This document shows, piece by piece, positions 46,529 through 55,388 of a stretch of DNA of 64,000 nt. The DNA comes from Nitrospiraceae bacterium. GTDB taxonomy: Bacteria; Nitrospirota; Nitrospiria; Nitrospirales; UBA8639. How positions within the stretch are numbered: position 1 is the first letter of the stretch; each line of letters starts with the position of its first letter. A model generated the notes under the pieces. That model was not told the DNA's origin. It worked only from the letters and a program-made list of their open reading frames with translations, and ran no database searches. The DNA lies in contig JACKFF010000002.1 in assembly GCA_020632595.1 (NCBI GenBank), positions 186,001 through 250,000 of the forward strand, in the 5' to 3' direction. The position numbers were made by a program, and so were the translations under genes.

Positions 46529-47611
46529 ATGACTATGTGTGTATCATCTGGCTTGCGTCATCCTTCATTATTTCATTGGGGTAAAAAAGGTGCTTTGAAA
46601 CCGGGAGTCGCGGGTATGGTTGGATTGATGGGGAGTATCTGTCTGATCCTGATAGGCTTCACTCTTCCGGCGATGGCGGTTCCTACGGCCGAGGAATTGC
46701 TCAAGGCTCTGCCCCTTTCCGACGGCGAACGGAAGGATGTCTTGAAGGGAGAGATTGTGCGATTTACGACGGAGGAAGGCTCTGATCGGGAGCTGGCGCT
46801 TGGAGCGGTTTTGCTGGTGAGCAAGGCACCTGAAAATTTGGTTTCGCTCTGGCGGGAGGCTGTCGTCTTCAAGCTTGTCGGCGCAGTTACTGCGTTTGGG
46901 GAGATTTCCGACAAGGGGACGGTGGGGGACTTTGCGGGATTGAAATTGGAGCCCAATGGAGAAGAGGAAGCCAAACGCTATCTTGAAGCTGAGCCGGGCG
47001 ATACGTTGAATCTGGACATGAAGGAAATTTCCGCTTTTCAGGCCCTCAAGGCCAAGGGGGGAGCCCAAGCAGATGTCGAGGCACTGGTACGGGAACTTTT
47101 GCTGGCGCGCTATCAAGCCTATCGAGACAAGGGTCTGACAGGGATCCCTCCCTATGCGCGGGGGGGAAAGACAATGTTTCAGTTAAGTCAGGATCTTCTT
47201 CTAGCCACCAATGAGGCCAAGCTTGTCGCGAAATACTTTCCCTCTTTTCACCAAACCTTACTCAAATATCCAGACATTCAGGCCAAACCACTCGAGGTCC
47301 GGTTTAACTGGGCAAATGTTGACGTGTTTAGCCGACCGACATTGATCCTAAGCCATCGCATGTTATTCAATGAGGGCGAGGCGTACGTGGTCGTTGACCG
47401 ACACTATTATGCCAGCCACGAATATAACGGTTTGCAGTCACTCGGAGGAGCACTACCTACGAAAGAGGGCTCGCTATTGGTTTCTCTCTATCGTATTTCC
47501 ACCGATGGCGTGGCAGGCTTCGGATCCTCGGCGAAGCACCCGGTCGCTCGTGGGTTAATGGGGCCCTATTTCGAAGAAATATTTGAAGGCCTTCGGAAAA
47601 AAACGGAATAA
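46529..47611 (+). CDS. Exported protein of unknown function
   Basis: A 360-aa protein I do not recognise. Residues ~25-50 form a Sec signal (LMGSICLILIGFTLPAMA, cleavage before VPTAEE). The mature part starts with PTAEELLKALPLSDGER, has helical and mixed regions including YQAYRDKGLTGIPPYARGGK and the well-conserved-looking HYYASHEYNGLQSLGGALP with an aromatic- and histidine-rich core. No catalytic motif is obvious. GGAGAGGGGAA precedes the ATG at 46529, a strong ribosome site. It has its own transcription unit. Confidence 0.7.
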   Translation: MTMCVSSGLRHPSLFHWGKKGALKPGVAGMVGLMGSICLILIGFTLPAMAVPTAEELLKALPLSDGERKDVLKGEIVRFTTEEGSDRELALGAVLLVSKAPENLVSLWREAVVFKLVGAVTAFGEISDKGTVGDFAGLKLEPNGEEEAKRYLEAEPGDTLNLDMKEISAFQALKAKGGAQADVEALVRELLLARYQAYRDKGLTGIPPYARGGKTMFQLSQDLLLATNEAKLVAKYFPSFHQTLLKYPDIQAKPLEVRFNWANVDVFSRPTLILSHRMLFNEGEAYVVVDRHYYASHEYNGLQSLGGALPTKEGSLLVSLYRISTDGVAGFGSSAKHPVARGLMGPYFEEIFEGLRKKTE

Positions 47612-48023
47612 ACGTACCGCACGGTTATTGAAAAGGGAAGAGAGGATGAGATGATTCACCTTTTGCCCCCCATTTTATTGTGAAAACAAATCGTTAAACG
47701 GCCACCTGAATATGACGGGATTCGTTTAAACTGGGTTGACCTGTTTTCTTAAATGTTCTATTGGAGATTATCAAGCGAAAGAAATGTGGGTGGGAATGGC
47801 CTGGATGGCAATGATTATTGTCGCTGTTGCTTGCAACCAGCCATGGCCGGTAGAACTGCGGAGATTGATAAGGAGGTGAATGCCTCCTTGTCAAAACCAG
47901 TTCCGTAGCGAAGAATTTTTCCACGATCGCCGGGGAAATTCTTGTTTTTCTGAGGTCTAAAACTCAACGACGTCCTTGTGGAGCATGCGGTTGGAGTGAG
48001 CCAATGATTTCGTCTGATTGGAT
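47612..48023. other. Convergent intergenic region
   Basis: About 410 bp between the tail of the exported orphan and the tail of the K+ channel gene. No gene, repeat or good terminator hairpin found. Confidence 0.35.
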
Positions 48024-48716
48024 CTAGGGTTTTTGTTGTTGGTCGCCGTTGACGGAAAGATACATGCCGACAAGCCATGCCACTAATACGGCGACATAAA
48101 ATTGCCCCACAATGGCTTCGAGATAGGCGAGTGTGCGGGCGATCGGCTTTGCCGGCGTTATATCACCGTATCCTAATGTGGTAATGGTGACATAGCTGTA
48201 ATACAGCAATTCTGAGAACTGAATTCCTATGGCGTTGGATGTCAGGCCATGGAACGAGTCAGGGTTGACTAGGTTAATGAAAAGATAAAATACCGACCAG
48301 TTGAGTCCGATCAGGAGATAAATGCAGATGGCTCCAATGATTTTATTGATGGTGATTGGGCCTGAAAGGAGCAAATGTCGGGAAGCAATCCACGTGCTGA
48401 CCAGAGAGAACACAAATAGTATGGACATGTTGACAAACTGAAGCTCAGGAACGTCATAAAAGTAGTCAATGATGGCAGTCGCGATCCCACTTGCCGTAAG
48501 AATCCCTCCTCCGACCATCAACCATTTTTTTTCACTGACATGGCTCCAAATCCCCATCAGGAGCATGAGGCAAAGTGCGGGCTCCAGGAACAAACGTCTG
48601 GCCACACTTGTGACACCTTCTTCCTGTGAAATGGCAACCGAGAGCAGGAGAGTCAGCAGACCTCCTAACAGATACCCAAAGTTCATTCTTCTGATAGGCA
48701 TTGGTGTCTTCTCCAA
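48024..48716 (-). CDS. Two-TM-pore type ion channel (putative K+ channel)
   Basis: A 230-aa membrane protein with about six helices. The last part has the potassium selectivity filter in the sequence YYSYVTITTLGYGDITPAKP, followed by the pore-lining helix (ATALAYLEAIVGQFYVAVL-like). The four N-terminal helices lack an evident S4 arginine series, so a voltage sensor is unlikely. Close to the ion_trans_2 channels common in bacteria. Monocistronic. Confidence 0.88.
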   Translation of the reverse strand: MEKTPMPIRRMNFGYLLGGLLTLLLSVAISQEEGVTSVARRLFLEPALCLMLLMGIWSHVSEKKWLMVGGGILTASGIATAIIDYFYDVPELQFVNMSILFVFSLVSTWIASRHLLLSGPITINKIIGAICIYLLIGLNWSVFYLFINLVNPDSFHGLTSNAIGIQFSELLYYSYVTITTLGYGDITPAKPIARTLAYLEAIVGQFYVAVLVAWLVGMYLSVNGDQQQKP

Positions 48717-49363
48717 ATGGTGAAATCGGGAGGGTTCATATTTTTGACATACCTACTTTTTCTGGCATTTCAATAATCGCTATGGTAGGAATAGGTCGCC
48801 TTCAGTTCTGATTTTTGAGGAAGCAATTTGTCCCGAGGAGGAGTCTTTACACTGTGACCGCAATCGCCACAAGATTGACGTGATTGATTCAAAGGCAACA
48901 GCCAAAGATTTTGACGGGGTGCCCATCTCAAGGGTCCTTCTTCCGATACACAGAGATTGATGGAATTGGCATCGGTGAAAAAAACGTTCTCTCCCCAATT
49001 GCTGGGTCGGGTAAAAGAACGAGGCTGTTGCGTTTCACGCCTCTGTCCTGCCCCTGGCATGTCTCAGAGTCTATCATGGCAATAGGATAGAATCCCCCGA
49101 TCGAGAATGCAAAACTCAATGGGATTCTTCATAATACAGCCCGTGAAGATGCAGGTGAGAATATAGAAGTGCGTCTCCAGTGCGGTCGGGCGTTGGATGA
49201 GCATCTCTCCATGGTGCTCTATTCCCGTGTGAAAACGGTTGTGTGGGTAGGTCGGATTTGGATTGTTTGAAAAAGGTTGATCCCCAGGCCGAATCCATTG
49301 AGAGAACCGCATTGCCTTGGCCGGAGAGGATTGATGTAATTTTTTATTTGTGGGAGGCATTTC
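48717..49363. other. Intergenic region without recognised gene
   Basis: About 650 bp. Two minus-strand open frames of 96-98 codons (49064-49360 and 48770-49060) were considered; neither has a convincing start site or recognisable sequence. No repeat seen. Confidence 0.35.
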
Positions 49364-49741
49364 ATGACAATACGAGGAAAAACTGATTTTAAAAACAGGC
49401 CGGGGTATGGTCTACAACGGACCTGGTCTTTGTTTCTTACGATTCTCCTCGCGGCATGTGCGCAAAACCCTGCCTACCTCTATGAAACGGGTGAGAGGCC
49501 GATACCCGTAGGAATCGAAAAAGAAATCATTCCGCATACCTCCACTCAGGATGATGTGTTGACCCTCCTTGGAGAGCCCGTCGCCCGCCTCAAAACCAAG
49601 ACGCAAGAAGGACATATTCATATCTGGACTTATTCGTACATGGATCTTCAAAGCACCTCACAGGACAAGGGGGAGTCGCTGACCATCACCTTTGATGATA
49701 AAACCTTTGTGGTCCAAAGTGTCACCAGAGGCCCGCTTTAA
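49364..49741 (+). CDS. BamE/SmpA-like outer-membrane lipoprotein
   Basis: A 125-aa lipoprotein. The signal ends in the lipobox TILLAAC (cysteine near residue 33). The mature part carries the short two-helix, three-strand BamE/OmlA fold: STQDDVLTLLGEPVARL, a WTYSYMD strand and LTITFDDKTFVVQSVTRG. BamE is an accessory subunit of the beta-barrel assembly complex; this may be a specialised relative rather than BamE itself. GGGAGG lies 6 bases before the ATG. It is not clearly part of an operon with the pqi genes. Confidence 0.72.
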   Translation: MTIRGKTDFKNRPGYGLQRTWSLFLTILLAACAQNPAYLYETGERPIPVGIEKEIIPHTSTQDDVLTLLGEPVARLKTKTQEGHIHIWTYSYMDLQSTSQDKGESLTITFDDKTFVVQSVTRGPL

Positions 49742-49871
49742 GGCAGGATTGGAAAATCAGGAAAAACTCATTTATGCCTGTTTTGATAGATTAACGGGCT
49801 TGTGCGGAATTTTTTGTGCTGTGCTCCTAGCCTTGCTTCCGAACGCCGACTCTGCCTTGAACATATAACAG

Positions 49872-50086
49872 GGGTCTGTTGAAAAAAGCCGCCAGCGGCG
49901 TTCTCGCCATTTTTCCGTGCTCACGTACTACGCGTACGCTCCGCGCGTACAAACGGCTGCGGCCTTGCTGGACGGACCCTTCGGGAAGACTCAGGGCATG
50001 CTTTTTTGAACCGACCCGGAGCCTTTGATGAGTAACCTAATCCTGGGCAAATTTTCCCTTGAAAATCTTTATTATTCAACACTCCC
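49872..50086 (+). mobile_element. MITE copy D (215 bp)
   Basis: Ends GGGTCTGTTGAAAAAAG and TTATTATTCAACACTCCC. Target duplication AACAG at 49867-49871 and 50087-50091. Sequence nearly identical to copies A, E and F. Confidence 0.92.
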
Positions 50087-50182
50087 AACAGGGCCCGGAA
50101 AAATTTCAAACGGATTGTCGGGGAGCTATGGTTGTAGGCATGGTTCACCCTGCATGATGTGGAGACTGTCTGTTTTTTACTA

Positions 50183-50364
50183 GCAGGGTGTTGAAAAAAT
50201 CTGGCAACGGGGTTCGCCGAAGCGGCTTCACCTCTACGCCCTGAAAAGCGCTTCGAAACGAAAGTGCGCATCCAGGTCGACCTTATGCCTTGCACATGTA
50301 CTTCCCTATACGCTCCGCGCGTCTAAGGGCTTGCGGCCCGGACAGGCCTTGTTGAGCAACCTGC
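50183..50364 (+). mobile_element. Degenerate MITE-like element of a related type
   Basis: Starts GCAGGGTGTTGAAAAAATC and ends CCTTGTTGAGCAACCTGC, giving inverted ends (GCAGG..TG.T..AA). The interior shares CTACGCTCCGCGCGT-like sequence with the 215-bp MITEs but is otherwise diverged. No target duplication is evident. About 182 bp, non-coding. Confidence 0.5.
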
Positions 50365-50589
50365 ATCGCTCATGAACGATCGTACCATCCTGGATCTCGA
50401 AGCCCTCACATCAGTCGGTTGTTTCATCCTTAACGTGTCCAAACCATGCCTGGTGTCCCATGTTTGTGGGCTCGTTGTTGGTGAAAAATTTCCTCGGATG
50501 TGGTAAAAACATCAGCGACACGGTGGAACATTCCATCGAGGACCTTCCGTGGAGATGAGGTGTTTCCAGCCGGATCGGACGAGGATGAC

Positions 50590-51201
50590 ATGGCCGCCTT
50601 CCATACCCTAATCGCCTGCCATGAATGTGATCTCCTGCATCGTATTCACCCGCTACATTATGGTGAGCGGGCCAAGTGTTCGAGATGTGGAGCATCGTTG
50701 TATGCCAGAAAACGGGATAGTTTTGAACATACCACCATATTGGCTTTGGCCAGTCTCATTTTCTTTATCCTGGCAAACGTGTTCCCCTTTATGACCTTCG
50801 AGCTCAATGGCCGTGTTCAGGAGAGCCTTCTATCCACAGGGGTGAGGGAGTTCTTTGAACGGGAAATGTGGACATTGGGGTTCCTGGTATTGTGTGCAAG
50901 TATCCTTTTCCCAGCCCTGAAAATTCTTGGCATGTTGTACGTTCTTGGGCCGCTGGAATTCAACAAGCGACCGTGGCACGCCGCTTTGGTCTTTCGGATG
51001 GTTGAGCACTGCCGGACCTGGGCCATGATGGACGTGTATTTGCTTGGAGTCATCGTTGCCGTGGTGAAGTTATCGGATTTGGCTAATCTGGTTCCCGGTG
51101 TGGCGATTTATTCATTCGTTGCCTTAATTCTGACCTTGGCTGCCGCCGACTCCGCACTGGACACCCATGCGGTCTGGGAAAAAATGGAGGAGCTTTCATG
51201 A
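50590..51201 (+). CDS. pqiA: PqiA-type membrane protein, first copy
   Basis: About 203 aa. It begins with a zinc-ribbon-like pair CHECDLLHRI...CSRCGAS, then four membrane helices (ALASLIFFILANVFPFMTFE onwards) and the family's HAALVFRMVEHCRTWAMMDV. In E. coli PqiA is a single protein with two such domains; here each domain is a separate gene. PqiA is the inner-membrane partner of the PqiB MCE tunnel that moves lipids across the periplasm. The ATG at 50590 with GAGG upstream was preferred to an earlier start at 50500. Its stop overlaps the next start by 4 bases. Confidence 0.88.
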   Translation: MAAFHTLIACHECDLLHRIHPLHYGERAKCSRCGASLYARKRDSFEHTTILALASLIFFILANVFPFMTFELNGRVQESLLSTGVREFFEREMWTLGFLVLCASILFPALKILGMLYVLGPLEFNKRPWHAALVFRMVEHCRTWAMMDVYLLGVIVAVVKLSDLANLVPGVAIYSFVALILTLAAADSALDTHAVWEKMEELS

Positions 51202-51833
51202 GGGCCTTTTCCCTCACCGCAGCCCGATCGGGGCTTATGAGTTGTCATGCCTGCCATCAACTCAGTCGAATACCCCCGATGTTGACTGAGGGGGAGGCCA
51301 CCTGTCCTCGATGTGAGGCCCATCTTCATCTGAGAAAACCCAATAGTATCTCGCGCACGTGGGCCCTGTTGATTGCCGCCTACATTCTGTATATCCCCGC
51401 CAATCTGCTTCCTGTGATGACGGTGATTTCGTTTGGGAAAGGCGAGGCGGATACGATTCTGAGCGGGGTGAAGGAACTCATTCATGCCGGAATGCTGCCG
51501 ATTGCCTTGCTGGTGTTTTTCGCCAGCATCACCGTGCCGGTTTTAAAGCTTCTGGCGCTGACCTATCTCTTGCTTTCTGTCCAATACAAATCCCAATGGC
51601 GGCCAAGGCAACGGACCAAGTTATACCGGCTGACCGAGGTGGTCGGCCGATGGTCCATGATTGATATTTTTATGATTTCCATATTAATTGCCCTGGTAAA
51701 GCTTGATGCCGTGGCGACAATTGAGCCAGGTCCTGGTGCGATCTCATTCGCTGCCGTTGTTATCCTGACCATGTTTGCCGCCATGAGCTTCGATCCCCGA
51801 TTGATCTGGGACAACATAGAGGAGAAATTATGA
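51198..51833 (+). CDS. pqiA: PqiA-type membrane protein, second copy
   Basis: A 211-aa protein of the same domain: cysteines in CHACHQLSRIPPM and CPRCEAHLHLRK, then helices with LLIAAYILYIPANLLPVMTV and the signature RTKLYRLTEVVGRWSMIDIF. It starts in ATGA overlap with the first pqiA gene and overlaps pqiB by 4 bases. Having both halves next to each other reproduces the E. coli two-domain PqiA. Confidence 0.88.
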   Translation: MRAFSLTAARSGLMSCHACHQLSRIPPMLTEGEATCPRCEAHLHLRKPNSISRTWALLIAAYILYIPANLLPVMTVISFGKGEADTILSGVKELIHAGMLPIALLVFFASITVPVLKLLALTYLLLSVQYKSQWRPRQRTKLYRLTEVVGRWSMIDIFMISILIALVKLDAVATIEPGPGAISFAAVVILTMFAAMSFDPRLIWDNIEEKL

Positions 51834-53506
51834 AGGACAAGGAATCCAATCCTGACGATTTCGAGGAATTACCGCAAGTCACGGTACAAAAAAAACGCGG
51901 AATTTCCATCGTGTGGATTATCCCCATCGTCGCGGCTCTTATCGGAGGGTGGCTGACTTACAAAACGATCTCCGAAAAGGGTCCCACGGTCACCATCACC
52001 TTTAAGGATGGGGCCGGGTTGGAAGCCGGGAAAACCAAAGTGAAATACAAGTCCATTGAGGTTGGAACCGTTAAAAGCGTGCATATCAGCCCTGACCTCT
52101 CTCACGTGGTTGTGACTGCAGAACTCGGCAAACAGGCTGAGCCTCACCTCACGGAAAATGCCCAATTCTGGGTGGTGCGTCCCCGGCTGGGTTTGGGCGG
52201 CATTTCGGGGCTTGAGACATTAGTGTCAGGAGCCTTTATCGCTATGGATCCCAGGCCAGGTGCTTCGGCTCGAACTTTCACAGGATTGGAGAAACCACCT
52301 GGAGTGACACGAGAAGATGAAGGGGCCCAATTCCAATTGCATGCAGAAAATCTGGGATCGAGTTCCCCCGGTGCCCCGGTTTTTTATCACGATATTCAGG
52401 TTGGACGTGTGCTCGACTATGTCTTGGACAAGGAAAGCGAGGGTGTGGTCATCGATATTTTTATTCAAGACCCTTATCATCTGCGTGTACAAGATATCAG
52501 CCGATTCTGGCAGTTAAGTGGGTTCGAAATCTCGGTTGGGGCAGAGGGCCTGAATGTGAAAATGGAGTCCCTTTCTTCACTCCTTACAGGAGGTATCGCG
52601 TTCGATACCCCGGAAATTGCAGGAGGATCGGATGAACCGAGTCAACCGGGCACGGTCTTCAAACTTTTCAGAAATTTTTCCAGTATTCAAGATGAGAAAT
52701 ATGTCCTGACCCGTCCCTTTGTGATCAATTTCGATGGATCAGTGAGGGGCCTGAGTGTTGGGGCTCCTGTGGAATTCCGCGGCATTAAAATCGGGATCGT
52801 CTCTGATATCGCAGTCAATCTTGACCCCAACACGCTTGAGATTAAAATTCCCGTACTTATCGAGATCCAGCCGGAACGCATCACTACTACACAGGTCATG
52901 CAATCTCCAATCATGCAATCCAAGATTTCGGAGGATAAGTACGCCGTTATGAAACATATGGTGAAACGTGGCTTGAGAGCTCAATTGGAGACCGGGAGCC
53001 TACTGACCGGACAATTGTTTGTCGGGCTCGACTTACACCAGAATCTTCCCGAGAAAGAGCTGATCATGACCGGAAAATATCCGGAGATTCCGGCCATACC
53101 CGCAGCGATGGATGAATTGCGACGAACGGTCACCGATGTGATGGCAGAAATTCGACGGTTACCTCTTGATAAAATTGCCAGGGAAATCCTGGAAACCGTC
53201 GAAGGAGGCAACCGTCTGGTCAATTCCGCCGAGACGCAAAAAGCCGTCCACAATCTTAATGCGGCATTAGGAAATGTGGAAAAGTTCACTGAGGGTCTTG
53301 ACCGGCAGGTTGATACCCTGATGACCAATTTGGACAACACTCTGGTGACGGTCCAGAAAGGACTACGGCAGATTGATCCCAATTCACCTGCTGCCGTGAA
53401 CATGAACAATGCCTTGAAGGAGCTGTCTGCTGCCGCCCGCTCTATCCGGGTTTTGGCCGATTATCTTGAACAACATCCTGAGGCATTAGTCAAAGGGAAA
53501 CATTGA
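51830..53506 (+). CDS. pqiB: PqiB-type MCE-domain protein
   Basis: A 558-aa protein. One N-terminal membrane helix (GISIVWIIPIVAALIGGWL) anchors it in the inner membrane. Three MCE domains follow: around residues 45-160 (DGAGLEAGKTKVKYKSIEVG), 165-280 (LGSSSPGAPVFYHDIQVGRV) and 290-400 (RGLSVGAPVEFRGIKIGIVS). A long helical C-terminal region comes last. The protein would stack into a hexameric tunnel for lipids, as E. coli PqiB. In operon with two pqiA genes upstream and pqiC downstream. Confidence 0.94.
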   Translation: MKDKESNPDDFEELPQVTVQKKRGISIVWIIPIVAALIGGWLTYKTISEKGPTVTITFKDGAGLEAGKTKVKYKSIEVGTVKSVHISPDLSHVVVTAELGKQAEPHLTENAQFWVVRPRLGLGGISGLETLVSGAFIAMDPRPGASARTFTGLEKPPGVTREDEGAQFQLHAENLGSSSPGAPVFYHDIQVGRVLDYVLDKESEGVVIDIFIQDPYHLRVQDISRFWQLSGFEISVGAEGLNVKMESLSSLLTGGIAFDTPEIAGGSDEPSQPGTVFKLFRNFSSIQDEKYVLTRPFVINFDGSVRGLSVGAPVEFRGIKIGIVSDIAVNLDPNTLEIKIPVLIEIQPERITTTQVMQSPIMQSKISEDKYAVMKHMVKRGLRAQLETGSLLTGQLFVGLDLHQNLPEKELIMTGKYPEIPAIPAAMDELRRTVTDVMAEIRRLPLDKIAREILETVEGGNRLVNSAETQKAVHNLNAALGNVEKFTEGLDRQVDTLMTNLDNTLVTVQKGLRQIDPNSPAAVNMNNALKELSAAARSIRVLADYLEQHPEALVKGKH

Positions 53507-53517
53507 ATGAGGTGAAC

Positions 53518-54153
53518 ATGGACAACATCATACATGGTTTCCGTTTTATCATGGTCTTCGTAATTTTTCTGACTGTGCTCGGGTGCGGGACGAGTCAACC
53601 TTCGCATTTTTATGTGTTGCGAGCCCTGGCGCCATCCTCCGTCTCAGGCCTATCACACACGAAAGTCTCAAACCTGTCCTTTGGGTTGGGACCGGTCACC
53701 CTTCCCAAATATTTGGACCGGCCCCAGATTGTGACTCAATCCGGTGGGCATGAAGTCCAGTTGGCAGAATTTCATAAATGGGCCGAACCGTTGAGCGAAA
53801 ATGTGTCCCGCGTCCTGGCGGAAAATCTCTCAGTTATTCTTTCAACGGATCGAATCGAACAATATCCGTGGAGGCGAACAACTCCCGTGGATTACCAAAT
53901 TGTCGTGGATGTCTTGCAGTTTGATGGTACCAGGGGAGGGGAAGCCGTCTTGTCGGCACGGTGGAGGCTGGTAGGCGGAGATGAACAAACAGTCTTCACC
54001 ACAAGGAAAACGCATGTGACCCATCATCAGGCAAGCCAGGATTATGAAGGGCTGGTCGAGGCCATGAGTCACAACCTTGAGGATCTCAGTCGTGAGATTG
54101 CCGAGTCGATGAAGATGCTTCTCCCCACAAATCTCCCTGGCTCAATTTCATAA
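53518..54153 (+). CDS. pqiC: PqiC-type outer-membrane lipoprotein (DUF330/ABC-type transport auxiliary)
   Basis: About 211 aa. The signal ends in the lipobox LTVLGC (cysteine near residue 23). The mature domain has SHFYVLRALAP, GLGPVTLPKYLDRPQIVTQ, and EFHKWAEPLSENVSRVLAEN, the PqiC pattern. In the E. coli system PqiC is the outer-membrane anchor of the PqiB tunnel. The start at 53518 has GAGG 5 bases upstream; a TTG at 53503 would overlap pqiB by 4 bases and is possible. Last gene of the operon; a MITE follows after ~50 bp. Confidence 0.9.
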   Translation: MDNIIHGFRFIMVFVIFLTVLGCGTSQPSHFYVLRALAPSSVSGLSHTKVSNLSFGLGPVTLPKYLDRPQIVTQSGGHEVQLAEFHKWAEPLSENVSRVLAENLSVILSTDRIEQYPWRRTTPVDYQIVVDVLQFDGTRGGEAVLSARWRLVGGDEQTVFTTRKTHVTHHQASQDYEGLVEAMSHNLEDLSREIAESMKMLLPTNLPGSIS

Positions 54154-54202
54154 GCTGCTATTGGCAGGGGTGGTCTTTCACTGTGTGCAGAGACATATCT
54201 AA

Positions 54203-54417
54203 GGGTCCGTTGAAAAAAGCCGCCAGCGGCGTTCTCGCCATTTTTCCGTGCTCAGGTACTCAGCATACGCTCCGCGCGTAAAAATGGCTGCGGCCTTGCT
54301 GGACGGACCCTTCGGGAAGACTCAGGGCATGCTTTTTTGAACCGACCCGGAGCCGTTGATGTGTCATCTAATCCTGGGCAAATTTGTCCTTGTTAATCTT
54401 AATTATTCAACACTCCC
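54203..54417 (+). mobile_element. MITE copy E (215 bp)
   Basis: Ends GGGTCCGTTGAAAAAAG and TTAATTATTCAACACTCCC. Flanked by ATCTAA on both sides (6 bp, or 5 bp if the boundary is shifted one base). It lies 49 bp after pqiC, in a gap before the small membrane protein. Confidence 0.9.
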
Positions 54418-54570
54418 ATCTAAGCATGTCCGTGGTGGTCATGGCCTGCCAAGAACACACCACTCAATGGCACTGGTCATCCGGTATGTTTCCTGATGGG
54501 CATCCGGACGGTATGGGAGAATCCGATTCAATTTGCTGAACATGATTTACATTTACCTGGAGAACAATTC

Positions 54571-55068
54571 ATGGGGATGCTTTCGACGATCAAGCATGAA
54601 CTGAAAGAAGTCGGTTTAGTGACACTATATTTTTTCTTCTGTTTCGGTGTCATTCTGACCCTCAAGAAACTGATGTTGGAAGGCTATCAGATTGAGTTCT
54701 ATGCCTTTTCAACTGCACTGGTCGGCGCACTCATCGTTGGAAAGGTTGTGGTCCTGTTGGGGAAAACCCGAGCGGGCACCAGGTTCGATGCTCATCATTC
54801 GCTTGGTGCGGCTGCTCTGTATCGAACCATGGTGTATAGTGGATGCACCTTTCTGGTTTTGTTTGCTGAAAAAATGTTTCATGCGTTTCGGGAGAGTGGC
54901 ATGTTGGGTGCGGCTTTCATAGACGTGTGGGAACATAAGGATCTTTCTCTCATTGTCGCTAAGGTTCTATGTATTGGGCTGGCCTTTATGGGATTTTTTC
55001 TTTATCGAGGGATTGATCGGCGATTAGGAGAGGGGACCTTGAGGCGCATCGTATGCAGTGCTCCCTGA
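54571..55068 (+). CDS. Small membrane protein of unknown function
   Basis: About 165 aa with four predicted helices: LYFFFCFGVILTLKKLML, a segment ending GALIVGKVVVLLGK, YSGCTFLVLFAEKMFHAF and LCIGLAFMGFFLYRGIDRRL. The conserved-looking loop GKTRAGTRFD and the motif RTMVYSG could be functional. No family is recognised by me. The ATG at 54571, with GGAG upstream, was preferred to the GTG-free earlier start at 54496 because it puts the first helix near the N-terminus. It is on the same strand as the repeat protein 320 bp downstream. Confidence 0.65.
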   Translation: MGMLSTIKHELKEVGLVTLYFFFCFGVILTLKKLMLEGYQIEFYAFSTALVGALIVGKVVVLLGKTRAGTRFDAHHSLGAAALYRTMVYSGCTFLVLFAEKMFHAFRESGMLGAAFIDVWEHKDLSLIVAKVLCIGLAFMGFFLYRGIDRRLGEGTLRRIVCSAP

Positions 55069-55388
55069 TTGCCTTCTAAAAGAGGATGTTGGCACCTGAT
55101 TTTCGCAGACAGTGTAAATCACATTTGTACTGAAAACCGAGCCTCCTTACTTTGGTCGCTCCCGCACGTATTGAACGTATCGTCTATCCCCGGGCTAAAA
55201 TGCTCGGGTCGGTTTTATTTTATTACCCCAACAGAACTGATGCCGGGAGGGAGTATTGCAAATGTCGGGATAAGTGTGTTCAAAGGAAAATGGTCGTTAC
55301 GAAAAGCAATATGGACAACGGCAGCCCAGTGTCTCTCCCAGGCAGGCTCGGCAGGAGAGGTCGAGGCTTTCACAAAAGGCGACAACTC
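55069..55388. other. Gap between small membrane protein and first repeat protein
   Basis: About 320 bp. The open frame of the next gene continues back to 55152, but the leading part is arginine- and proline-rich and unlike a signal peptide, so I treat this stretch as non-coding. Confidence 0.35.
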
